Shown here one piece after another: positions 24,264 to 34,676 of a stretch of 64,000 nt of DNA. The stretch is from positions 1 to 64,000 of the forward strand of contig NW_025954988.1 in NCBI RefSeq assembly GCF_022376445.1. Direction: 5' to 3'. A program made the translations under genes and the position numbers. The notes beneath the pieces were generated by a model. The model had not been told where the DNA came from, made no database searches, and saw only the letters and a list, made by a program, of their open reading frames with translations. Numbering within the stretch: the stretch's first letter is position 1; the number at the start of each line of letters is the position of its first letter. Origin of the DNA: Fomitopsis serialis (Eukaryota; Basidiomycota; Agaricomycetes; Polyporales; Fomitopsidaceae).

Positions 24264-26164
24264 ATGCCCGCCATCCGCGCGCGCGACCACGACAAGGACA
24301 CCGTGTCCATTGCCATCGCTGCAGCGGACCTCTCCATCCGCGACCGCTCGCCCATGTTCTCCTTCGACGACCCCGCCCACTTCGACTCCGACAACATGAT
24401 CTTTGACTTTGACGACATGCACGCCTACGAGCCAAAGTCGCCCTTTGTCTGGGACCCGTCCAACGACTTCACCATGTCGTCCTCCGCGCCGTTCCCTGGC
24501 TCTCCTGACTCCACGTCAAGTCAGCTCGATCCTCTAGCGCCTTATTTGCCTCCGAGCGATCGTCGATTTAGTCCCGAGGCGCTCGGTGGTCAGACGGACG
24601 CGACGGGCTCGACGCCTGACTTCAACGAGAGCGCGCTCTACGCCAACTGGCTCGCCGACCCCGACCCGCAACCGTTCCACTCGTCCGCGGTCCCCATCCC
24701 CATCCCGAGCCACCATGCGCTCCCGTCGTCGCCCATGCAGTCACCATACGCGTACAGCGACAGCTCCTCAGTCTTCCCAGACGTGTCCATGTTCTCACCC
24801 CAGACCGCGTATGCCGCTCTACAGCCACTCCCGCGGTCATACACGCCCGACGACGCCATCATGACAGATGCACTCCGGAGCGACGCGCAGGTCCCGATGA
24901 CCCCGCCAGATGCGCTGAAGCCCGCGTGGGCGATGCAGCTGTGGGATTCGCCCGGCGCGCAGCCCGCTGCGCTCGTGCCGTTCCCTTCTCTGTCTGACGA
25001 TGCTTACGCAACACAGCGACAACGCGTCAACTCCCGCCGTGGGATCACTCCCGTCACGCAGCTGTTCCAATCGTCGTCCGCCCCCTCCGTCTCCCACGCC
25101 CGCCCGCCGCCTCTTTCCCGCGGGTACAGCCGCCGCGCGGAATCCATCAGCGAACACGACGACGCCACCATCCGGAAGAAGAAGCGTGCTGGCTCTGAGG
25201 AAGAGATCCTCCCGGTGGAGAAACGAGCGGAGACACGTAAGCTTTCGCTGCTTCCACGCCGCAGATATTCAGTCACTGACTGCGGCGCGTTATTCTAGCA
25301 CCGCTCAAGTCGACTCTTCGCCCCCCTAAGCTCGCGCCCTCCGCTTGGCAGCTGTATTTCACCGATTGGATTGCGCGACACCAGGCGTCCAGTTCGAAGA
25401 AGCTGAACGTCGCACAAGCTGCCAAGGAGGCTGGGCAGGAATACGCCAAGCTGAGCGACGCTGAGAAAGAGGTACGGTATAGTGCCTGTCGTGACCTATG
25501 ACGCGTTTCACTGACAGATTACATTCGACACTGCAGCCGTACAAGCACCGCTCTCAGGAGGCGAAGGATACGCGCGAGCGCGAGCTTGCTGCGTACATGA
25601 AGACGCTCACGCCCGAGGACATCAAGCGCGAGAATGCGTTCCGAACCGCGCAACGTCGGGCGGGCAAGTCACGTAAGGGAAACATCAAGGACCCGAACGC
25701 ACCGAAGAAGCCGCTGAGCGCGTATTTCATGTTCTTGCAGCGTATTCGGTCGGATCCCGAATTGGTTAAGGAGGTCTTTGGTGATGAAACCGAGACGACC
25801 AAGCAGAGCGTCCTGGCCGCAGGCAAGTGGCGCTCAATGACCGATGAGGAACGAAAGGTGGGTGTCAGCAATAATGCTGTGTCAATCAGCGGATTTATCA
25901 TGTCACTTTGTCATGCAGCCGTTCCTCGCTCAGGCCGAGCAGGAGAAGCTGGAATACGAATCCGCAAGAAAGCTTTACGAGGAAGGCACTACCGGGTACG
26001 GAACAAGTATCAACTTCAGCATCCTGCCCAGTAGCTCTATCAACTCGATGCCGTTCCCGAGGAGCGCATTGCGACAGCCGAAGCAAGAACCTTTCAGCTC
26101 CGAGAGCGAAAGTGACGGCTTTACTACGGACGATGGCGCCGATCTGCCGACGCGTCGCTCATGA
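24264..26164 (+). CDS. Transcription factor-like protein with two HMG boxes
   Basis: Begins MPAIRARDHDKDTVSIAIAA. About 320 residues of acidic, Ser/Pro-rich sequence follow and could activate transcription. Two HMG-type segments come next. The first is divergent: SAWQLYFTDWIARHQASSSK, KLNVAQAAKEAGQEYAKLSD and PYKHRSQEAKDTRERELAAY. The second is canonical: KDPNAPKKPLSAYFMFLQRI, SVLAAGKWRSMTDEERK and PFLAQAEQEKLEYE. Three introns lie after RAET, after DAEKE and after DEERK, all with GT-AG ends and correct phase. The frame is open without repair, and the stop is 26162-26164. The box order (divergent then canonical) resembles mitochondrial Abf2/TFAM-type proteins, but the long acidic N-terminus lacks a presequence and argues for the nucleus. 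Targets are unknown. Confidence 0.85.
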
Positions 26165-26485
26165 ACGGCACTCCGGACGGCGATGACTTAGTTTTCTTGC
26201 GTGACATTGACTGTTGGTTCTTTTTCTTCCGGGCGGAGGGTTCGCATCCATGCCGGTGTCCGTCTTCTATACCTTCTTGCTGATAGGGACGCCAATAGAG
26301 TGTGCTCTCTGTCCATTATGCCTTTGCTTGCACTACTTTATGACCTTCAACCAATTCCGGACTTCACGTGTACATTCCTGTAGCAACATACCCCACACCT
26401 CTATGTTGTATTGCTAGTTCTCCCCTCCGTCTAGCTCTGTGCATACCTCACGACACCTTACGACGCCAAATACACGCATGGCACC
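26165..26485. other. Convergent 3' region
   Basis: A short AT-richer spacer between the HMG-box gene and the reverse-strand acetyltransferase. Nothing is seen beyond presumed 3' untranslated sequence. Confidence 0.5.
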
Positions 26486-27197
26486 TCAATCTGATAATGG
26501 CAAGCGAGCGACCATCAGTTGATGAGGAGCACCCTCTTCATCGAATTCTTCGCCCTAAGAGGTGGGCGAGAAAGATAGAAATGAGATGGACCGGCGGAGA
26601 AACAGAGGGACGTAGATGGCAAGCAGGGACACATACTTCGGGCGAGTAACCAAATCTTTGTGGCGCATGTCAAATAGTTAGCGGACTATTTCAACACGGC
26701 ATGCGAGTACGGCATGCGGGCTCACTTTGTGTAGAAGCCCTTCACAGGGATCTGGGAATGGCATTTTATTGTGACTGGATCGTGTTGACCGGAACGCTTC
26801 GCGTCGCGTTTCACATGGTCATGCAGGGCCAAGACGAGCGCACGCCCGAAGCGGTACTGACGGTAGTCCTTGAGCACGGCTAGTCGGCTCAGCTTGTAGT
26901 AGCCTGCGTGCTTCGTGCAGCGTATGGTGCCGACTGACTTGAGTGACGGCACGAGACGCAGAAGTATGTGAGTTGCGGTGGGATCGAGGCTAGGATGACC
27001 GAGAACGTGAGTGGGACGGGATGACCACGCGTCTGATGTGTATTGGGAAACGGACTCATCGATTTCGGTGTCGAGCGGAAACTTCTGCTCGTGGTGGAAG
27101 ACGTCGATGCGGACATCGTAGCACTCTTGACGGAGCTCGTCACGGCCGGCTCACCCACGCTACGCACAACGATTATCTCGTGCTGAGGAGGGTCCAT
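26486..27197 (-). CDS. GNAT-family N-acetyltransferase
   Basis: Transfers acetyl from acetyl-CoA to an unidentified amine. Read on the reverse strand: MDPPQHEIIVVRSVGEP, then CYDVRIDVFHHEQKFPLDTE, HILLRLVPSLKSVGTIRCTK, the core YYKLSRLAVLKDYRQYRFGR (GNAT motif A, acetyl-CoA pyrophosphate loop), IKCHSQIPVKGFYTK, FGYSPE and EEFDEEGAPHQLMV. The FGYSPE segment sits on a 19-nt exon, 26637-26655, flanked by consensus splice sites. One C is missing near 27144, between VGEP and the rest. The architecture matches fungal Ydr/Ykr-type small GNATs near 200 residues. Its start is 341 bp from the divergent PPR gene. Confidence 0.85.
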
Positions 27198-27538
27198 TTT
27201 CTTCCCAATGTTCCGACACGACGAGCCAGCCCGAACGACGAGGAGAGCGGGGCGGACGCGCCCGAGCGATGTATGGCCGGAGTGGACAGGAGAGGGCCGG
27301 ACGCGCCTCGGCGCGGTCACGTCGCGTAAGCGCGCGTCAAGTACACTCGGGCACGTGCGCTTGCGTCCTACGCTTCACGAATTTCTCCAGCACTTACATG
27401 TCGAGCTGCGCAACATCCTGGCTTACGTCTTCCAGGTGCCCCAGTGAGAGGTGAGCAGGCGGCGGCAAGAAACTGGCTTGTGTGCTGAGCATTGTCCGAT
27501 CAGGTATTCCAAAAGACCTCGTTTAGGCGGGTTCTGTA
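27198..27538. other. Divergent promoter between GNAT and PPR genes
   Basis: A spacer of about 340 bp. No TATA box or repeated motif is obvious. Short frames have no conserved content. Confidence 0.4.
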
Positions 27539-30500
27539 ATGCTGGAGCCGTTGGCCACCTCCGTCATCAACACCCTCCTTTCTGGACGACCTCTCACTGG
27601 ACACTCTTCCGCTTCCAACTCTTTCAGAATGGCAGTGAAGGCAGCTGGCTCGGCCCTTCCTCCGAATTTCTTCACGCCTCATCCGAGGCGCACAAAGGGC
27701 AAGGAGAGAGCTGCCCCCGGAGGTGACTTCCCGACGTGTGTGGACGTGAGTGCATTGAATGCTACGAGTGTACCACCGCCCTGTGCAGGTGAGCTATCCT
27801 GCCATGTCCTTATCTTCTTCTCTCCTGATGGCCGGCGTATAGGGGTCAAGCGAACATCTTCCATTCGCAGCAATGTCAGTCGAATGCGGGCGCGCCGACT
27901 ATCTACCAGGAAGACCATGCATGCTCCGACGCGCGACCCCCTGCCTTCAATGAAGCCCTTCACGAGGTCTGTCGACGTGGCGCAGCGGCGCCATGCTTCG
28001 AGCCTCCCGGAACCCCTCGGAGCTTCCGGGTCGTCCGCGCCAGCGTGGCAAAAGGATCGATGGCACAAGTCAATACGGGACTATTCCCTAGGGCGCACAT
28101 CTGACCTGGAGGAAGCCTGGAGTGCTTTCGAAGATCTCTGCCGAAGCGACGGCTGTGAATCTCTGGAGGTGCATGACATGCTTGACTTCGCGTCCCGGAT
28201 AGTCGCCGCGGCCGGGGACCGCCACCTCGATAGCATTTCCCCACAGTCGTTGCACCAGACAGCGACAAGGCTGACTGCGATCCTTCAGCCGTTGTCTTCC
28301 AGAGTGACAAACGAGTCGTCGGTCGTAGATAGGCTACGCCAGCGCTGCCTGGTGATCGCCAGCGCCGCCATGGAAGAGTCGTTTGAAGTCGCGAACGAAA
28401 GGCTGCGCGAACTGCTCACGGTATCAGTCGACGCCAGACATCATCAGTATGTTGCCCGGATGCTCGCTGCCTATGTCACTTCCGTCTACGTTCACCACTC
28501 CGCTCTGTCTGTCCTTGAAGTCCTACTGCAACATTGGGCCGGTATCAGCACGTATCTTGTGCGGTGGATTCCCGCTGGACATGTTGCAACAGCGGTACGG
28601 AAACTTCGAATACGGGTTGCCGACGTCGTAACTCGCGTGGACAAGCCTTCGCTAGTCCTTGCCGAGTGGAAACTCCGTATGGACCAAGGCCAGCAGCGGC
28701 AAGTCGGGGAGTATCTCATAATCATGTTCTGTCGGAGGGCCGTGGGTGATATAGCCTTGGATATCCTGGAAGCCATGAAGGTGGAGAAGCTAGGTGTCAA
28801 GGTGGAGTTGCAGCTTGACATCGTCAAGGCACTTGTCAAGAACGACTTGTTCGAGCAGGCCAACATACTCTTCGCGTCTCTGGCGGAGTTCATGGGCACG
28901 GGCAAGTCCTTTGACGTGTATCAGGAGGTCGGCTTATACCTCTTTGCCCACCAGGGCGACGTTCTACGCGCACAAGAGTACTACGGCCGCCTCGCACAAC
29001 GGGACCGAGTCACCACGGGTCACAGAGCATTGGTGCTGCATGCGCACGCTGTTAGCGGCGACGCCAACCGCGTCACGGAGCTCTTCTACCACTTCTTCCC
29101 TCCGGTAACCTCATCAGCCTCAGCAGAGCCACCAAACATCTTTCATTACACCGCCGTCATACTCGCCTACGCAAAGAAGGGAGACCTCGTCGGCATGAAC
29201 ACCTGGCTTACGAGCATGAGCAAGGCAGGGATCTCACCAGACGCCCACGTATACAACATCATCCTCAAGAGCTTGGCGCAGCGGGGAGACATCCACCACG
29301 TAGCCGAAATCATGAGCCAGATGCGTGCAGCGGGCGTTCGTCCCGAGCGGCACGCCTATACGACTGTCATTGCTGTCCTCGCTGAACGGAAGGACGTCCT
29401 GGCCGCCGAGGATATCTACAAACGAGCCATCGACGACGGGATCATCCCCGACAGAAAGATGATCTCGACACTGATGCACGTCTACGTGCAGGCCGGTGAT
29501 TGGCAAGGCGTCATCCGTACCTTCGACTACCTGAAGCTCTCCGGCCGCCGTGGCATACGCCTGAGCATCGAGGTCTACAACACCCTTCTCAAGGCCTATG
29601 TCCTGATCGGCGCACCCTTCCGCATTGTCGCGAATCTCTTCCAGAGGATGGAGCAGACAGGCATGCGGCCGGACGCGCACACTTTCGCCCTGCTCATCCA
29701 GTCTGCGTGTGACTCTGGCCTTATGTGGATTGCGAAAGACCTTCTAGACGAGATGATCAGGCTCTCTAAGGACTGGCAGACGCATATGCACACCAACATC
29801 TACGTGCTCACCATCATGATGGCTGGCTGGCTCCGAGCGGGGAACAGGGATCGGGCAAGGCGGACATACGCGACCATGCGGAAGCGCGGCATTCAGCCGA
29901 GCGCGAAGACCTACGCTGCCATCGTGAAGGAGTACGCGAAAGACAAGAGCGGCGCCGGCTTGCAGATCGCTCAGGAGTTCATCCGCAACCTCACGACGGC
30001 GGATCCGGAGCTCCAGCTGTGGACGGAAAGTAGCCCCAGTAGGGAGGACGCACTCAACACGCTTTTCGTACCACTATTGTCTGCGTACGCTCATCGCGAA
30101 CGACCAGAAGTCGTGGAAGACCTTGTCGCTCAGATGGGCCAGGTGGGCGGCTCGCAGCCTCTGGGGACCCTCACCCACTTGCTAGATGCGTACCGGCGCG
30201 TTGGAGATGGCAAGGCCGTCCGAGACCTGTGGCCCCGCATCTATGAGGAGGCTTTGAGGCACGCTGGAGCCAATGCCTTACTCAAAGACACCGAGGAGGA
30301 TAGTCGACCCGACTTCCGTGGGCTTGGATTCGCTCTATGTGTCCCACTATCCATCTACGTTGACGCTATGTCGGCTGCAGGTTTTCATGCTGAGGTCGCG
30401 CAGACCTGGGCGCAGCTGCAGAAGACCAAGCTTGCGTTCGACTCGCACAACTGGAACCATCTTGCGGTGGCTCTCGTCCGCGCTGGCGAACCCGAGCGAG

Positions 30501-31132
30501 CGTTCCAGATAGTCGAGAAAGTGATCATGCCCACCCGGCGACGCTTGATTGCCTCCTTTACCGTAAATCGCGATCGCAACCCAGCCTCTCCTATCCGCGA
30601 AACACCAGTCGATGAGGGTTTGGAAGAGGATGAACAGGAGTTTGTCGATGGCGCAGACTCCGCGGGCGAGCTCACGGATCCGGAGACACTTACCATACCG
30701 CCCGAAAAGCCGCTCAACTTGGATCGCAGGGCGCTCGCGGTGAGGAGAGCCACGCAAAAGGCCGGTGAAGACTTAGAGAGCCGCCAAGAGGATTTCGTGC
30801 ATGGCCTGCATATCCTCCATCAGCTGTCACCGATGTGGAACAACTGGCGGCCCCACACAATTGTCCTGGCCATGCTAACCAATGTTTTGCATCACCTGTC
30901 GCGCGGCAGACTAGTCCAGCCTGTGCGCCCCGCGAACTCAGAGCCCGACCCTTTCCCCACGATGCAGGAAATCGGGCGACGAAGAGCTCTCGCCTCGCAG
31001 ATTCTCCAGCGTATCCATGAAACATGCCCAGAGACGGTCCGTTTACTGGAGAGCAACACGACTCGGCGCAAGACACCGAGGATGAGGGCGATGGAGAATC
31101 AGATCCGGCGTAATAGCGCGATGAATTACTAG
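27539..31132 (+). CDS. Large pentatricopeptide repeat (PPR) protein, probably mitochondrial
   Basis: PPR proteins bind organellar RNA and act in processing, stability or translation. A continuous 1197-codon frame is the longest in the window. The region from about residue 530 to 830 shows tandem 35-residue units, such as FHYTAVILAYAKKGDLVGMN, VYNIILKSLAQRGDIHHVAE, AYTTVIAVLAERKDVLAAED, VYNTLLKAYVLIGAPFRIVA and TFALLIQSACDSGLMWIAKD. The N-terminus is basic and Ser-rich, as in a mitochondrial presequence. A possible intron at 27789-27870 would change the N-terminus, so the first about 140 residues are uncertain. The C-terminus ends RRNSAMNY at 31132, only about 100 bp from the converging velvet gene. 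No frame defect appears over 3.6 kb. Confidence 0.87.
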   Translation: MLEPLATSVINTLLSGRPLTGHSSASNSFRMAVKAAGSALPPNFFTPHPRRTKGKERAAPGGDFPTCVDVSALNATSVPPPCAGELSCHVLIFFSPDGRRIGVKRTSSIRSNVSRMRARRLSTRKTMHAPTRDPLPSMKPFTRSVDVAQRRHASSLPEPLGASGSSAPAWQKDRWHKSIRDYSLGRTSDLEEAWSAFEDLCRSDGCESLEVHDMLDFASRIVAAAGDRHLDSISPQSLHQTATRLTAILQPLSSRVTNESSVVDRLRQRCLVIASAAMEESFEVANERLRELLTVSVDARHHQYVARMLAAYVTSVYVHHSALSVLEVLLQHWAGISTYLVRWIPAGHVATAVRKLRIRVADVVTRVDKPSLVLAEWKLRMDQGQQRQVGEYLIIMFCRRAVGDIALDILEAMKVEKLGVKVELQLDIVKALVKNDLFEQANILFASLAEFMGTGKSFDVYQEVGLYLFAHQGDVLRAQEYYGRLAQRDRVTTGHRALVLHAHAVSGDANRVTELFYHFFPPVTSSASAEPPNIFHYTAVILAYAKKGDLVGMNTWLTSMSKAGISPDAHVYNIILKSLAQRGDIHHVAEIMSQMRAAGVRPERHAYTTVIAVLAERKDVLAAEDIYKRAIDDGIIPDRKMISTLMHVYVQAGDWQGVIRTFDYLKLSGRRGIRLSIEVYNTLLKAYVLIGAPFRIVANLFQRMEQTGMRPDAHTFALLIQSACDSGLMWIAKDLLDEMIRLSKDWQTHMHTNIYVLTIMMAGWLRAGNRDRARRTYATMRKRGIQPSAKTYAAIVKEYAKDKSGAGLQIAQEFIRNLTTADPELQLWTESSPSREDALNTLFVPLLSAYAHRERPEVVEDLVAQMGQVGGSQPLGTLTHLLDAYRRVGDGKAVRDLWPRIYEEALRHAGANALLKDTEEDSRPDFRGLGFALCVPLSIYVDAMSAAGFHAEVAQTWAQLQKTKLAFDSHNWNHLAVALVRAGEPERAFQIVEKVIMPTRRRLIASFTVNRDRNPASPIRETPVDEGLEEDEQEFVDGADSAGELTDPETLTIPPEKPLNLDRRALAVRRATQKAGEDLESRQEDFVHGLHILHQLSPMWNNWRPHTIVLAMLTNVLHHLSRGRLVQPVRPANSEPDPFPTMQEIGRRRALASQILQRIHETCPETVRLLESNTTRRKTPRMRAMENQIRRNSAMNY

Positions 31133-31233
31133 TCGTGACAATGCACTTCTGGCTACAGACACCGACAGCGGCGAGACTGATACAGGATATTGTCCGTACT
31201 CTGACTAGCGGGGTATCGTTCCTAGCACAACAG

Positions 31234-34134
31234 TCATGCATCGTCGGATTCCTCACCACCCGACCCATCGGATCCGCTGCGCGGTCGCTTACGACTCTGC
31301 TTCGTGGAGGTATTCCGATTGCGCTGCACGTATCGTTCTGTCAGCGTGCTGCACAGTTCATCGTGCGTGGTGGTAGGATTGACTCACAAGAGGCAATTTC
31401 TGGCCTTGGTTGCCGAGGGCTATCGAGAGGGCGGTAGTTTCTGTGGATCACAAGCTCTACGACGGGCCTTTACGATGTCATGTAGCGATAGGCATACTCA
31501 CCTGGCACGCCAGGGAATCGTTTCGCCGAGTAGACGACGAATGGATCGGTGAATGTTTGAGCGAGAATCTTGGAGAATCCAATGTTAATGAAACGCGATC
31601 CAGGCTCAGGTGCGGGCGGTCTGTCAGCGGATGTGATGGAGGCGCGTCAGCGGTGAAGCTCGGGTCATCAGATTGAGGCCAAACTCTGCTTACGAGCCGA
31701 CGTTCATAAGGCGTAGTCGAAGACGGAAGGTCCCTACATAACAGGTATAGTGAGCAGGCGATGCGCGATAAGCGGAGCCTATAGGTTTCAATGGGATTTG
31801 CACGACGCTACGGACCTTCTGTACGGATAGACAGGTCTTGAAATAGAAAGAAGATGCCTGGCGTGCGGTGTTCGTCCAATAGGCGGCAGGCGTTCGCGCA
31901 TAAGGGTCCAACGAGCGTTCTCGTGTACGTATGTCGAGGCAAAGGGGGCATAGCGGAGGGCGGTGTAGGATCTTGGGCGTACGGAGCTTCCTGGTATTGG
32001 GATGGCGGCTGATGCGCCTGTGATGGTGGCGGCGGCGGTTGATGCTGCTGAGAAGGGTATGGTGCTGACGCGTAGGCCGAGCCTTCGAGCGACTGAGCCG
32101 TCCCGGGCTGTCCGATCGGATTGTATGGTTCCTGTGGGTATCTACAACGGAAGTGAGTTTCGGCGTAGGGCGTGGGTGCAAGCGGCACGCACGAGTTCTC
32201 GCGCACGTCCGAAGTGGACGCTGAGGCATGCGAGGCCCGAAGGGACGGTTCGATCGCCCCCGACGGACGGGTGACCCCATTGTTGTCAATCGGAGGATAC
32301 GAAGCGTCCGGAGGCCATGTGCGGTATCCCATCCCACCTGCATCCTCCCTTCCCTGGTTCTCGAGGTGCCATCCTTCTCCCGCTCCGGCTCCTGATGCAG
32401 TGGCGGAGTTGTAACCTACTGTTGCCGCAGAACCGTTACTGGACGAGCCATTTCTCCCCAGAGAGTGGATCGAAGGCAGGACAGGGGCCGGCGGGTACTG
32501 CGAAGCGCGTTCCATCGAAGTCGGAGGAGGATATGCCCATGTCTGAGAGGCGTCGGACGGCGCTCCGTAGGTACCTATCGACTGATAGCTTGAGGATTCC
32601 GAAACCGGCGGCTGTTGGGCGGCGTAGGGATATACCTGAGGGGGATACCCTTGGGAAGGTCCAATGTATGGGGTGATTCCAGAAGCGGGCTGCTGCGACA
32701 CACGTGGTTACTGACCACTCGCACCGTCCACATGCGATTGAGATACCTGTATGTATTGCTGACTGCCTTGAGTAGGAGCGGGCGCCGGAGGAACGGGTGC
32801 GGGCGAAGTGGGGCTTTTTCTACCGCTATTCGACCGCTGCGCCGTCGAGTTGGTCCCCCGCCGCTTCGGTTTGGGGGTGTTTGCGGGTACGTACCGGTCA
32901 GCAGACGTAGGGTGCAAGACAAGGTTCATTTCTTGCTTCCCGTCCGCCGACCAGAGGTCTACAGTCACCAGAAAGAAGGATGTATCTATGTCACTGGCGC
33001 TAAATGAGCGAATGGAGTAGAGAAAGGGATTGATATGGCTGGAGACGTACTCCACATCAAGAGCACTTCCATCTTCTCTCCGGACGATCATCTTGGCCAC
33101 CGCTGCAGGAGCCAGAGGTCGACGGTCCTGTCAACGCGACCTCTTGTTAGTCAGACTTCGCTGGTGCATATTGAATGAGATTTAAGTATTGTTTGGCACA
33201 GGTAGCTAGGGTCGAGTATGGATGCACAGGATAAGCGGTGACACTTGTGCGAGATGGTGATCAGTTCACCACTTTCGCATTGTCCGACCCCTTTCCTAAG
33301 AATCGCGAAGGCTCCGCCCAAAAGCACTTTCCCATACGTGAATCCGCGGAGACACTGCATACACGAGGGCACATTCGCGAAGGCGAGCAGCTGGCAATGT
33401 TTGCAACGCATTGACGACGAGAGATGCTAGTTGTTGGGCGTCTTGCCTGGGCATGCACACCAGCATAACTACGCTTGTAACCCGTACGCCGTGTAGGCAC
33501 GGAGCAGCCCGGTAAGCCGCGAAATGCGTGAACGCGGCCGCCTCCACTGCGCCTTTCCAACCCAGAGGACCTGCTAGATGGAAATTCTGGCACCTCCTAG
33601 TCGTTCACTGGCAGTGTGTCGGATCCGCACGTCACCCATAGGTGAATACACCCTTGATGGGTGTTATGTAAGTGATGCGATATACACCATCTCACGGGTT
33701 AGGGAAGAGATGTCCGAGGCATCTTCGCTTGAGTTCATTACGAGAATGAGCTGGCGGTATGGTTTGTGTGCGAGCGGGCGGATGAACGCGTCGCATGCAT
33801 GAAGCCAGACGCGCTCCCGTACGCGCCGGCGCTTCTAGTTGCATGAAACACCGACGTGTGCATGCAAGGCCCGAATGCAAGACATACGCGAGAGGAAAGA
33901 GTTCTTACCTTGTCACCAAATCCACACATACGGGCCCGGAGAGGATTCTGCGCAACGTCCAGCGAATAATACCTGGGACGACACCGTTGGATGCGAACGC
34001 ACGACAACGGAATCTGACACGTACTTGACTCCGACCCATGATCCCCACGAGCTGGGAGGCTCTTGCGGCGGGTCCTCCTGACGGCTAGGTTGCGCGTTGC
34101 TCGTGCTGGCTCGCGCGTTGTTCTTCTGGCTCAT
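31234..34134 (-). CDS. VELB: Velvet-family regulator, VelB-like
   Basis: Velvet proteins are DNA-binding regulators that link development, light response and secondary metabolism, usually as VelB-VeA or VelB-VosA dimers. Reverse-strand order: a short N-terminus (MSQKNNARASTSN), YYSLDVAQNPLRARMCGFGD, DRRPLAPAAVAKMIVRRED, DIDTSFFLVTVDLWSADG. Then comes a Pro/Gln/Ser-rich insertion of roughly 300 residues. The second half follows: YTRTLVGPLCANACRLLDEH, GIFFLFQDLSIRTEG, TFRLRLRLMNVGS, ILAQTFTDPFVVYSAKRFPG and a basic/acidic tail ending GGEESDDA. A split velvet domain with a middle insertion is the VelB pattern. Introns include a 781-nt one (33128-33908) after GFGDK and a 54-nt in-frame one that removes a TAA near 32705. 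The join before the basic tail is uncertain by one base. Confidence 0.85.
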
Positions 34135-34676
34135 GCCAGGATAGCTGGGTAGCGAGGGTGGCTGGGGCTAGTCGCAAACGGCTGGCGCTGGCCAGAGAAG
34201 CTTGGACGCAGTGGGATGCGGTCGCCAGAGATTGTCTCGAAGTTCTGACAGAGAAGTACGAGAGAGATGTGCGGCGTGGATGGCAGCAGATGGGGGAGAC
34301 GATGGTCGTCGTCCGCAAGTGGGAAGCGTACGCGCTCGGTGACCAAGCGCGTCCGACCCTGCAGGATCACGCCTTCATTTGGGTCGTTCCGCTGCTGATT
34401 CAACTTGGAGGATTCTCTCTCTCGGGCGTAGGTGGTCGTTGCGAGCACGCAGGGAGTACGGCACGCTGAGATCTCGAGGGAGACCCGAGTGGACGGTACG
34501 CCTTGGACCGTCCTTGCCACTGCCGAGCTCAGCGAGCGTGCGGAAATCTCGTCTATGATCGTGGGAACGTTCCCATTCCGCTCTCTCGGGTCTCAGCAAC
34601 GCCAGCCCGCAACATTGCCTCCTCACAGCATCGTCCACGTCTCCTCCAGTCCAGTCCACAGCCCGCCCTGCCCACC
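34135..34676. other. Divergent region between VELB and ArfGAP
   Basis: Overlapping frames exist on both strands (about 104 and 129 codons), but neither has a conserved motif. The forward frame has no splice path into the ArfGAP exon. Probably regulatory sequence and 5' leaders. Confidence 0.45.
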
